NCBI GenBank assembly: GCA_963778945.1
Contig: CAVZWL010000014.1
Span: forward strand, 281,490-345,489
Source of the DNA: Fen-1254 sp963778945
GTDB lineage: Bacteria; Bacteroidota; Ignavibacteria; UBA10030
Direction: 5' to 3'
Length of the DNA stretch: 64,000 nucleotides
How positions within the stretch are numbered: the stretch's first letter is position 1; each line of letters begins with the position of its first letter. This document shows positions 9,905 through 18,299 of this stretch, in pieces. The notes under the pieces were generated by a model. The model searched no databases. It had not been told where the DNA came from and saw only the letters and a program-made list of their open reading frames with translations. A program made the position numbers and the translations under genes.

Positions 9905-11246
9905 TCATACCTTCATTTTCAGCCACGACCCGGAGCGGAACTTCATCCAGGCAAGCGAAGAATAAACGATAATGTACAACGGTAATGCGAGCCATGCCCC
10001 GACAATGCCGAAATGCAGTCCCAGAATATATGCAAGCGGCAGAAAAACGATCCAGTGAGTAATCACCTCCAGATACATCACATAGACTGTTGCACCGGCG
10101 GCTTGAAGAGCATTGGAGAAAATAATTCCGGAGCCGTATGCAATCTGGCCGATCCCGGCTATACGCAGGATCGGACGGGCCGTATCGATAATAGCCGTGT
10201 TCGGAGTAAGGATATGAAGAACGATATCCGGTGCCAGACAGAAAAGAGCGCCTACAGCAAGCGTAAAGAGCGTCGTAATTTTAGCGGTTTCAATGCCGTA
10301 GCGGCGTGCATCGCCAGAGGCATTATCGCCCAACGAATTTCCGACCAAAGTCTGTGCGGCAATTCCGAATCCAAAACACGGCATAAAAGATAGAAACATA
10401 GCTGTTATGACAATTTGCGTTGCTGCCTGCGGAAGGGTTCCAAGTATTCCCGCAATAGCAACAAAAATTAAAAAACCGAACAATATTAAAACATTCTGCA
10501 GCGAGACCGGAATTGATATTTTAACAATCTGGCGTATGGAATGCAAACCAATTTCAAATTTCCGATAGTATTTATATCTTGTACGATAATACGGCAAAAA
10601 AGTTACAAAAACGAAGAATAAAAATCCCAGAAACATACCGAGTGAAGCGGATAGGCCGGCGCCTGCAAGCCCCATGCAGGGAAATCCGAATTTTCCGAAA
10701 ATAAGCAAATAATTAAACACAATATTGAAAAGATACGCAATCAGAGCCGAAAACATGAAGATTTTTGTATGACCGATTCCATAAAAAAATCCTCTATAGG
10801 AAACTGCAAGAAGGAAGAAAGGCAAACCGATGGAGCGGTACTTCATATATTCCCCCGCCGCATGGGCAACCTGTTCGTCACTGGAAAAAAAGCGGATAAA
10901 TTCATAAGAATAATTAAACCCAAGTCCGCCGAATAGTATTCCGAGACATAACTGAGAAGAAGCGAATTATTGAGAACGGCCCCGCAAAAGCATAATTTCC
11001 CTCGCCGTATCTTCGTGCTACGAGAATATGCGTGCCGGCAGCAAGACTGGAAAAAAAACTCATCAAAACCCAAGTCGCGAGCACTCCCAATCCCATAGCT
11101 ACAAGCGAAACGACGGATTCCGTCAATCTTCCGATCATTGCAGTTTCAATTATGGAAACTACCATCTGCGACGACATTCCGGCAATTGCAGGGAGCGCAA
11201 TCTGCATAATCCGGTTCGCATAGGGCTGATGCAGAAGAACTTTCAT
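9905..11246 (-). CDS. MATE-family multidrug/sodium antiporter, two frameshifts
   Basis: Twelve-helix polyspecific exporter of the MatE family, about 447 residues. It opens with MKVLLHQPYANRIMQIALPAIAG and GRLTESVVSLVAMGLG and ends in the second MatE repeat with ALQAAGATVYVMYLEVITHW. The frame is broken twice within 50 bases. One break is in the short G run around 10980 (AFAG to AVLNNSLLL). The other is near 10940 (SYVSE to ILFGGLGFNYSYEF). After both corrections the sequence is continuous. The start is taken at ATG 11246; an upstream TTG at 11273 is in frame. The stop overlaps the spacing of the downstream phosphatase gene, which suggests shared control. Confidence 0.85.
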
Positions 11247-11274
11247 TCGAACATTTCTCTTATCGAAAGTCAAT

Positions 11275-11326
11275 AAAAAAGCCGTCGATGGGTTTCAAAC
11301 ACATTGTGATGAACCATGTCGACGGC
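11275..11326 (-). terminator. Rho-independent terminator of the TPR gene
   Basis: Arms GCCGTCGA at 11281-11288 and TCGACGGC at 11319-11326, extended by TGG/CCA, followed on the minus strand by six T (11275-11280). It lies just after the TPR gene stop and before the MATE gene, so it separates the two transcripts. Confidence 0.7.
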
Positions 11327-11349
11327 ATTGAAGTTATTGAAAGTTTGCG

Positions 11350-12039
11350 TTAGAGACTGAACTCAGCGATGTATTTATCGACATCGCGTGCAGCAGTCGA
11401 CGATGGAAATTCCTTCTTAATTTTTTGAAGAATATCGACCGCCTTTTGTTTTTCCCCGGCTGCGGCATAATTAACTGCAGCTCTCTGCAAATTTTCAGGC
11501 GCTTGAAGATCCGGAATACCTTTTGAAGCAGCTTTTTCATAATAAGAGGCAGCCTCGCTGTAATTTCCTTTTGCCTCGTAACACGCGGCCTCTCCTGCAA
11601 GAGCAGCCGATTTGATCATTTTTTCGCCGATACTGACATCGTCGTATGTGGAAAGAGCTCTTTCATAATTTCCGAGAGCAAAATAACAGTTAGCAAGATA
11701 GAATTTTGCAAGTTGTCCGGAGGGAACGCTGCCGTGCTCCTGCACAATGGCTTCGAGTCCTTGAATACCCTGCTGCGGGACGCCGCTCACAGCTTCCTGG
11801 TATTTGCCCTGATCATAATATGACATAATTTTAGCAAGCTTTGTATTCGCCTCCAGATTCCATTCGCTGCGTTTCTGGACCCAGAAAAAAATGATAACCG
11901 CTATCGCGATGGGAATGCCTACGATATATGCGGCGAGCCGTTTGTTTTGCTCAATCCAGGTCTGTGTCTGGAAATACATGGTCACAATCCTGTCTTCTTT
12001 GATCTCCTTCATGCTGATTTTTTTTTGCGCTTTTAACAT
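11350..12039 (-). CDS. Membrane-anchored TPR protein (YfgM-like)
   Basis: 229 residues. An N-terminal cytoplasmic stretch is followed by one membrane helix, AAYIVGIPIAIAVIIFFWVQ (about 36-55), and a TPR solenoid with repeats such as FYLANCYFALGNYERALSTY, AGEAACYEAKGNYSEAASYYEKAA and AAVNYAAAGEKQKAVDILQ. The architecture matches YfgM/TPR_21 proteins, ancillary factors of the SecYEG translocon that sit in the inner membrane with TPRs on the periplasmic side. An AGAGGA sequence precedes the ATG. A strong terminator follows. It is alone in its transcript unless co-transcribed with the tRNA upstream. Confidence 0.85.
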   Translation of the reverse strand: MLKAQKKISMKEIKEDRIVTMYFQTQTWIEQNKRLAAYIVGIPIAIAVIIFFWVQKRSEWNLEANTKLAKIMSYYDQGKYQEAVSGVPQQGIQGLEAIVQEHGSVPSGQLAKFYLANCYFALGNYERALSTYDDVSIGEKMIKSAALAGEAACYEAKGNYSEAASYYEKAASKGIPDLQAPENLQRAAVNYAAAGEKQKAVDILQKIKKEFPSSTAARDVDKYIAEFSL

Positions 12040-12075
12040 GCCATATCCTCTGCAAATAATGTTTATAAAATTTTG

Positions 12076-12149
12076 TGCGCCCGGGGCGATTCGAACGCCC
12101 GGCCTACAGCTCCGGAGGCTGTCGCTCTATCCAGCTGAGCTACGGGCGC
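12076..12149 (-). tRNA. tRNA-Arg (anticodon CCG)
   Basis: Full cloverleaf on the minus strand: acceptor GCGCCCG paired with CGGGCGC, D arm GCTC...GAGC, anticodon stem ACAGC/GCTGT with loop CTCCGGA (anticodon CCG), T arm GGGCG-TTCGAAT-CGCCC and discriminator A. The CCA end is not encoded. It reads the CGG arginine codon. Confidence 0.95.
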
Positions 12150-12604
12150 GGTGATTTATATCTCGTTCCGTTGGCATCCTTCTTACAAAGCCACAGCACC
12201 GGAAATATGATAAGCTCCAAGCGCTTACGCGATTGCTAAACCTGCCTCTATGAAGCTATATCAATCTAAAAGAGACTTCCTGGCTTTAAGCACTTGCCGT
12301 TTGCCTAATATTTTTAGGAATTAACGTTATATTTTTTTTTAAAATTCGTTAATAAGTTACGAAACAAAGCCTGAATAGGCAAGAAGAAGCTTATATTGAT
12401 ACGGACATATTTCATTCTCTTTCGGGCTTCAAGTTTTTTTTAGCCCTTTGACGACTCTCAACGATATCTCAATCCTTATATCATCAGCCGATATTATGCA
12501 CCGATATTCAGGATGAATAACCTTCCACTTCTGCAGCCAATGCACGAGCATCAACATTATTTCTACTCACATTCTTCTTCAGCAAACGGGCATCTTCTTG
12601 TTAC
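12150..12604. other. Intergenic region, no gene seen
   Basis: About 450 AT-rich bases between the tRNA and the kinase gene. The only protein-like trace is a minus-strand stretch at 12508-12559 reading NVDARALAAEVEGYSS, faintly like the helical lid of AAA+ ATPases. It is too short to call. No hairpin or promoter stands out. Confidence 0.4.
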
Positions 12605-13220
12605 TCATAATTTGTCAACAAGGGGCGGACATCCCTGAATAATTTTATCTGCCTGAAGATGAGGGTTATGCGACGCAATATACCTGTCCTCTTCCTTCAT
12701 CCAATCGTTTTCCCACTGTATTCGTGCATGTTCTCCATCGCGTTCGAGCCCTCGCTGAAGACGTATGTCACGAGGACATTCAATCCACAGACGAAGATGG
12801 TAGTAGCTTGAAAGCTCAGATCTTAGCGCGTAGATTCCTTCTATAATGACTGATGAAAGAGGCCGGATGTTCCGCCAATCCGCCAAACAATCCATCTCCC
12901 AATCGTAGCGTTGATAATGTGCTTCTCTTCCCGTTTTTAAAGGTTTTAGCACATCTCTTTCCAGCCGCTGCCAATCAAACTGCCATCCAACAGGATTGGA
13001 ACTTGTTGAGCAAGACCGCTCTTGAAAGGTTTTATAGAAATCATCGATATGAATAACCGGCGCCAGCCCTAACGAACTCGATAACTCGGCAGCGAAATGT
13101 ACTCTTACCGGATCCTCCGCATCCATCAATGCCAATAAGCACCGGCTGTTCTGATTCGTACAACCGTCGCACACGAATCAAGATTTCAGGAAGAACAATT
13201 TTGTAATACATAGCTGCCAT
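12605..13220 (-). CDS. Uridine kinase-like P-loop kinase, one frameshift
   Basis: P-loop NTPase of the uridine/nucleoside kinase type. The upstream frame, starting at 13220 or 13211, reads LYESEQPVLIGIDGCGGSGK, a perfect Walker A. The frame then breaks at about 13107, where one extra C separates KSTF from AAELSS. The rest follows in the second frame: VIHIDDFYKTFQERS, GWQFDWQRLERDVLKPL, YQRYDWEMDCLADW, VIIEGIYALRSELSSYY and LWIECPRDIRLQRGLERDG. The IDDFYK Asp and the lid arginines are as in uridine kinases. About 205 residues in total. Taking only the second frame, from 13174, would miss the ATP-binding loop. The substrate is inferred from family only. Confidence 0.82.
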
Positions 13221-13254
13221 TCTTATAATGACGTGTATCGCTCACCTAAACGCT

Positions 13255-14529
13255 CTATATTTTTTTGACTTTCACAGTCCAGTATCTGAATCCATGCCCG
13301 GGAAGTTCTATTTTGTAAACGACATTTCTCGTAAAGTCTACTGCGGATTTCCCGCTTTCCTGCTTGATCTCATTCACATAAACAAGAGAGTTTTTCTTCG
13401 CAGTTTTAAAAACGGGTTTAACACTGGCAAGACTCACTGTGGAATCGGCAACGCAATCTACTGAGGTATCAAGCCAATCGATTGAGACACTTACAGCGCC
13501 GGAAAAACCAAAATTAATAAATCCAATCTGACCGTCTTTCAGGTTTTGCCCCGGCAATAGATTTCCCATTTCAATGACTCTGAAATGTTTCCTTATAAAT
13601 TCAGGCGTAAAGACTGCGGCGAAATCTGTCTTCTGCAGAATTCCTTTCCATTGCTTCAACGCTGAAGGTGAATTATCAGCATAGAGTACAGTTGCACCGG
13701 CATAGTCGCCATTGAAAGCACCATATTCCTGCAAGGCCTTTGCGATAATTCTACATGCTGGATTAAGGTGCAGCATATCCACATTGAGAGCCGGATCCAT
13801 CTGAATTCTTCCGCCCATTGGAATTCCGACCCGGTTGTTCATTTCATTTGTTGTTGCCTGCGCCGTACTTGCAGGAGGAATAAAAAATTCCGAGCGTCCG
13901 CGCTGATATGCAAAGACGAGCGCATGATCGATCCTGCCTGCCTTTATTTCATCAGGTCTGATAAGTCCGGCGATCAAGGGAAATCCTCCCGCTCGCGATC
14001 GATGAGCATCGAACTCATTTTCCTGCTCAAACCACGGTTTCTCAACGCCGGTACTTTTTAAATCTGTTACCGCACCGAGCCCTGTCGTCCAGACCCCATC
14101 CCTATTCTTACGAGCTGCCCACATATCCCACTCCAGATTTGCTGTCGTATCGAGTACACACATGTGATTATCGCTAAAGTCCCCGACCGGCGGCGAGGCG
14201 ATGAAATCGGGAAGAACGGGAATGCGGTTGGGTTCGGCAAAACCCTTTCCATAAATGCCGGGACGCGAATTAATAACATTCACTTTCGGGACAGAATCGG
14301 AATGGACATAGTACACAGGTATCGACCAGTCCTCTATGTTTATAAAAAAATCTCCTTTTGCAAAATCATCTATGAATTGGTTGGACTGTGGATCTGTTTT
14401 AGCATTTGCCGGAATCTTCCGGTTCCATGGACTATCATCGTCGAACGGCCGCCAGATGTTTTGCGACGACGACTGGTGCATGCCTAAAAGGAACAGGCAT
14501 AAGACAAATAAATATTTTTTATGCTTCAT
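13255..14529 (-). CDS. Secreted protein of unknown function
   Basis: 424 residues with a clear signal peptide (MKHKKYLFVLCLFLLGMHQS, cleaved near SSSQ). The mature protein starts IWRPFDDDSPWNRKIP and contains DNHMCVLDTTANLEWDMW, LIAGLIRPDEIKAGRIDHAL and NRVGIPMGGRIQMDP. This pattern (SPWN near the N-terminus, then a D-H/W-rich core) is shared by a family of secreted proteins often found near polysaccharide enzymes, but I cannot assign a reaction. The last 90 residues look like a beta-sandwich. It lies 76 bases downstream of the GH5-like gene on the same strand, so a role in glycan handling is a guess from context. Confidence 0.7.
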   Translation of the reverse strand: MKHKKYLFVLCLFLLGMHQSSSQNIWRPFDDDSPWNRKIPANAKTDPQSNQFIDDFAKGDFFINIEDWSIPVYYVHSDSVPKVNVINSRPGIYGKGFAEPNRIPVLPDFIASPPVGDFSDNHMCVLDTTANLEWDMWAARKNRDGVWTTGLGAVTDLKSTGVEKPWFEQENEFDAHRSRAGGFPLIAGLIRPDEIKAGRIDHALVFAYQRGRSEFFIPPASTAQATTNEMNNRVGIPMGGRIQMDPALNVDMLHLNPACRIIAKALQEYGAFNGDYAGATVLYADNSPSALKQWKGILQKTDFAAVFTPEFIRKHFRVIEMGNLLPGQNLKDGQIGFINFGFSGAVSVSIDWLDTSVDCVADSTVSLASVKPVFKTAKKNSLVYVNEIKQESGKSAVDFTRNVVYKIELPGHGFRYWTVKVKKI

Positions 14530-14605
14530 AAATTTAACGCCTTCTTAAATTTTAAAAGACGGCACTAAAATATATAATCCGAATCAACCGATAATATAAT
14601 TTGTC

Positions 14606-16288
14606 TTACTCTTTCGGCGACAATATCAGAACAAGCGATTCTTTTGGCGCCAATTTGACATTTGGAACAACCAAGCCGTCATTGGTGGTCCTGGCAGTGC
14701 CAATCTTTGTATAAATCCGGTTCGCAGGATGGAAACCCAGGACATTGCAGGATTTTCTGTCCGTGATATCGAGCGTGATGCTGCTTTTTACAGCGGAGCT
14801 GCTGTTATTCAGAAGATATACAAATAGTTTATCACCGCATTTTACGCCGTATGCTTCGATGATATCGGCTTTGACATCGAGCATAACAAAGGACCCTTTT
14901 CCGGCTTCCAGCATCTGATCGCTTATCTCATGGACACTTTGGAAATACGGGGTCATATTATGTTCGTCAAAATATTCCCACCACCAGGACATGGGTAATA
15001 TTGGAGTCGGGCTGAACAAACCGTACCAGAGCCCGCGTTGATAGTCGTAATCCAAACCCGCCGTAATCGTAGAAAAGTCGATGTTCCAGTCCCACTCATA
15101 ACCGAATTCTCCAATGACATACGGTTTGTTATACGCTTTTGTATATCGCAATATTTCAGCCCGAAGTGCCTCTGTATTTTTATAAATATGTTTCTGATTC
15201 AAATCGATATACGGCAGGATATTCATCCCCATAATATCCCTGTGTGAAATACTTGTCGTTATGATATGACGATAGGGATCTATGTCATGAAGATATCTGC
15301 TCATTTCCGAATGCCATTCGATGAGAGCGGCATGATCAATGACAATGCTGTCTTCAGGTGAATGCGTATATGCTGAATTATCGATTTCATTAAAGAACTC
15401 GAACGCAGCGATGGCCGTACTGTATCCCCATCGTGCGACAATGTATCTTAATTTATCTTTATATTTTTGACGGGCGCCGTTCAACGTGAAAAATCCTGCC
15501 GGGTTGATCTGACGTTTGCCGCTCGAATCGGAATCATACCAAAATTCATTCGACAGCGAGCCGCCGCTTTCGAGTGTCAGCATAAAATACAGACCGAGTG
15601 AATCCGCCATGTCGGCCAGCCGGTCCATCCTTTCGATACCGCCGGGATTGTAGTAATCCGTCGTATTTTCGTATCTCGTCGTGCTCGACACCTTGCGCCA
15701 TTCGATCGGAAGATTCCAGGAACACATCCATGTTCTAAAGAAGTTCGCCCCGCTGTGAGCAAGATTCGATAATAAATAATCGTAAGTCCATTTCGGGTTT
15801 TCGAACGACCTCGATTCCCATCCGACATTTTCTCCTATTCCTCTGAACAATTTTCCTGAATCAAATTTCAACGTCCAGAATCCATCAGTGTGAAGAAATC
15901 CATTTTTATTCGACGGCAGCACCGTAAATGAAGCCGTATCCGGGCTCACCGTTTTATGAGCGCCTCTGATTAATTGGAAGGAATACGTATATGTACCGGC
16001 CTCCTGCGCTGCGAAACGCGCCTTCCAAACGGAAAAAACAGTATCGCCCGAGACATAATAACACGGCAAGAACAATTCTTTTCCGGAAGGTGCAATTAAA
16101 TGCATGTCTAATTTTATATCGTTCGCAGCAAAGGGATTTTTATAAGATGCAGAAACGATAATGTTAAATTCCATTTTTTCATATGTAACGGGATTTCGGG
16201 TAATTAATTCAAAAGAAGTTATTTTATTTTCCGCACGCGCAAAACAAAGGATGCCTGCTGCAAGTGCAAACGCTTGAAGTTTTCTCAT
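14606..16288 (-). CDS. Secreted GH5-like glycoside hydrolase with N-terminal DUF5060-type domain
   Basis: 560 residues, signal peptide of about 18. Residues 20-125 form a beta-sandwich of the DUF5060 kind (YEKMEFNIIVSA...GTYTYSFQL). A TIM-barrel follows: NLAHSGANFFRTWMCSWN, the acid/base motif AFEFFNEIDN with Glu301, and the nucleophile motif PYVIGEFGYEWD with Glu394. A C-terminal beta domain carries NLLPN-like strands (VPNVKLAPKESLVLIL). The pair NE...GE(F/Y) is the clan GH-A signature; the substrate (mannan, glucan or other) cannot be read. GGAG lies seven bases before the ATG. It is divergent from the ECF sigma operon across 256 bases, which may hold both promoters. Confidence 0.85.
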   Translation of the reverse strand: MRKLQAFALAAGILCFARAENKITSFELITRNPVTYEKMEFNIIVSASYKNPFAANDIKLDMHLIAPSGKELFLPCYYVSGDTVFSVWKARFAAQEAGTYTYSFQLIRGAHKTVSPDTASFTVLPSNKNGFLHTDGFWTLKFDSGKLFRGIGENVGWESRSFENPKWTYDYLLSNLAHSGANFFRTWMCSWNLPIEWRKVSSTTRYENTTDYYNPGGIERMDRLADMADSLGLYFMLTLESGGSLSNEFWYDSDSSGKRQINPAGFFTLNGARQKYKDKLRYIVARWGYSTAIAAFEFFNEIDNSAYTHSPEDSIVIDHAALIEWHSEMSRYLHDIDPYRHIITTSISHRDIMGMNILPYIDLNQKHIYKNTEALRAEILRYTKAYNKPYVIGEFGYEWDWNIDFSTITAGLDYDYQRGLWYGLFSPTPILPMSWWWEYFDEHNMTPYFQSVHEISDQMLEAGKGSFVMLDVKADIIEAYGVKCGDKLFVYLLNNSSSAVKSSITLDITDRKSCNVLGFHPANRIYTKIGTARTTNDGLVVPNVKLAPKESLVLILSPKE

Positions 16289-16544
16289 CCTGCTCTCCTA
16301 TCGCTGTTGCGGTCTCAACCCTGACTTTAAAACTAATATAGTTAAAAATGACTTTTTAATTGCGATTTGTCGACATTTTTACTTAAGTTTTTTATGCTGC
16401 TGTCCTTTGAACCCCGTACAATTCGCTCTTGAGGATCTTGTCTTTACGGATATCGTTCGGGGTTATTGCACGGTAATTTTTCATGCTCATAAGCTAAACG
16501 GAAACAATATCGAGTGCCGTTAGAGGGACTTATTTTTCAATCGT

Positions 16545-17102
16545 ATGTCCGAATATACGTTTAATAGCGACGAAGAATTATTTAATCGCATGAAGAATGG
16601 CGACCCTAATGCGCTGAAGGCATTATTTATAAGATACTATTCGATACTCTGCCGCTTTGCATTCTCCTTCGTTAAAAGCGTCTCCAACGCCGAAGAAGCC
16701 GTGTCCGATGTGTTTCTTCATGTCTGGCTGAAAAAAGGGGATATTCAAATAAGATCGAATCTCAAAACATATTTGTACAGCGCCGTCAGGAACCAGTCCA
16801 TCAATTATCTACGACATCGTGGAGACCGTTTTTTTGAGGACATAGAAACTGCCGGCGCTGAGAATGTGACTTCAGATTTGCATGCCGATAGCATTATTTC
16901 CTATCATGAATTGAAAGACAATGTCGAGGCACTTCTTCGACAGCTGCCGGAGAAAAGACAAATTATTTTCCGAATGAATCGGATGGATGGGTTAAGCTAT
17001 CAAGAAATTGCCGACATTCTTTCAATATCGGTACATACCGTGCAGAATCAGATGACCGCGGCTGTAAAATTTATTTCACAAAAACATCATTCTCGTAAAT
17101 AG
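16545..17102 (+). CDS. ECF-family RNA polymerase sigma factor
   Basis: 185 residues. Sigma region 2 reads DPNALKALFIRYYSILCRFA and VSNAEEAVSDVFLHVWLKKG. Region 4 reads LPEKRQIIFRMNRMDGLSYQEIADILSISVHTVQNQM, with the helix-turn-helix typical of FecI-like ECF factors of Bacteroidota. It is followed by a FecR-type anti-sigma regulator and an STN-domain TonB receptor, the usual three-part surface signalling unit. The gap to fecR is 147 bases, so an internal promoter is possible. No strong ribosome site is visible before the ATG. Confidence 0.92.
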   Translation: MSEYTFNSDEELFNRMKNGDPNALKALFIRYYSILCRFAFSFVKSVSNAEEAVSDVFLHVWLKKGDIQIRSNLKTYLYSAVRNQSINYLRHRGDRFFEDIETAGAENVTSDLHADSIISYHELKDNVEALLRQLPEKRQIIFRMNRMDGLSYQEIADILSISVHTVQNQMTAAVKFISQKHHSRK

Positions 17103-17249
17103 TTTCGAATCCAGCCGTAACCCCTTTTCATTAAGATCACTGCAAAACCTATCATTTTTTTCGATTTCCAATAGTAGGATAGTCTGGTTTATTGTGTCTT
17201 AGCTTTAGACCCCAATCGTATAACATTTTTACAATAACGAGGCGGAGCG

Positions 17250-18299
17250 ATGAATGAAGATCGGTTTATTCAATTAGCAACACGATATCTCTCAAAAGAA
17301 GCTTCAGCCGAAGAGATTCGACTTTTATTATCCTTGCGAAAGAATAATACATATGCCGCATTGTTCGCAAAAATTGACGAACAGTGGAATAAATTGAAAA
17401 TGAGAGATCCCGGTTTTGAATACGATGTTGACCGCGGACTGCAGCGGCTTACCGAAAAGATCCGACAGTCCAATCCGGCATTTCAATGGGATATACATGC
17501 ACAGCAGAAATATCATTTCATGCATCGACCTATCCATTTCCGAATTGCTGCATCCGCTGCCGCTCTTATGCTCATCATTGCGGGTACGTTCTTCTTATCG
17601 CGTTTCTTGAAACAGAAGCCGGATACAATCGCATGGAATGAAAAAAGAACAATGATGGGCGAAAAAATCATCTTCACACTGCTCGACGGTACGAAGATAA
17701 CACTGAACGCCGACAGCAAGATTCAATATCCTGTGCGTTTCGGAGAGGAATCCCGCGAAGTTGTGCTTCAGGGAGAGGCATACTTTGAGATTCTGCATAA
17801 TGCCGGCAAACCTTTTGTCGTCCATACGGGAAATATATCGACAACCGATCTTGGAACGAAGTTTGACATAAAAGCCTTCCCGCGCGAAAATAATATAACC
17901 GTTTCCCTCGAAGAGGGAAACGTTGAAGTCTCAGCGAATCAATCCATTACGGGGAGAAAGAAAATGATGCTGGCGCCGGCACAACAATTGGTTTATCGTA
18001 AAGAAGACGAATCAAGCACCATCGAGCCGTGCGATATTCAAAAAGCTATTGGATGGAAAGATAATATACTCATGTTCGACAATGAGCCCCTGTCGAGCGT
18101 GTTTATTTCTCTGGAAAGATATTTTGGCGTCAAGTTCGAAATAGCCAATTCCACTTTGGCCGAGCGGCGTATTAAGGCAGATTTTAAAAACGAATCATTA
18201 TGGACGGTCGTAAAGGTCATCGAAAAGGCAACCGGTCTGAGCTGTAGAACCGAAATGGAAAAGAATGATATTAAGAAAATCGTTTTTTATGAAAAATAA
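17250..18299 (+). CDS. FecR-type anti-sigma factor
   Basis: 349 residues. A cytoplasmic N-terminal segment of about 95 residues should hold the sigma factor. One membrane helix follows (FRIAASAAALMLIIAGTFFL, about 92-112). The periplasmic FecR domain reads EKRTMMGEKIIFTLLDGTKI, GEAYFEILHNAGKPFVVHTG and LGTKFDIKAFP. A DUF4974-like C-terminal domain ends the protein (PLSSVFISLERYFGVKFEI). A GAGG/GGAG ribosome site precedes the ATG. The last 11 bases overlap the receptor gene, so translation is coupled. It should relay a substrate-bound receptor signal to the ECF factor. Confidence 0.92.
   Translation: MNEDRFIQLATRYLSKEASAEEIRLLLSLRKNNTYAALFAKIDEQWNKLKMRDPGFEYDVDRGLQRLTEKIRQSNPAFQWDIHAQQKYHFMHRPIHFRIAASAAALMLIIAGTFFLSRFLKQKPDTIAWNEKRTMMGEKIIFTLLDGTKITLNADSKIQYPVRFGEESREVVLQGEAYFEILHNAGKPFVVHTGNISTTDLGTKFDIKAFPRENNITVSLEEGNVEVSANQSITGRKKMMLAPAQQLVYRKEDESSTIEPCDIQKAIGWKDNILMFDNEPLSSVFISLERYFGVKFEIANSTLAERRIKADFKNESLWTVVKVIEKATGLSCRTEMEKNDIKKIVFYEK

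Noticed and set aside
12508..12559. AAA+ ATPase fragment (ALAAEVEGYSS)
   Set aside because: Only about 17 residues, with nothing AAA-like on either side; could be chance.
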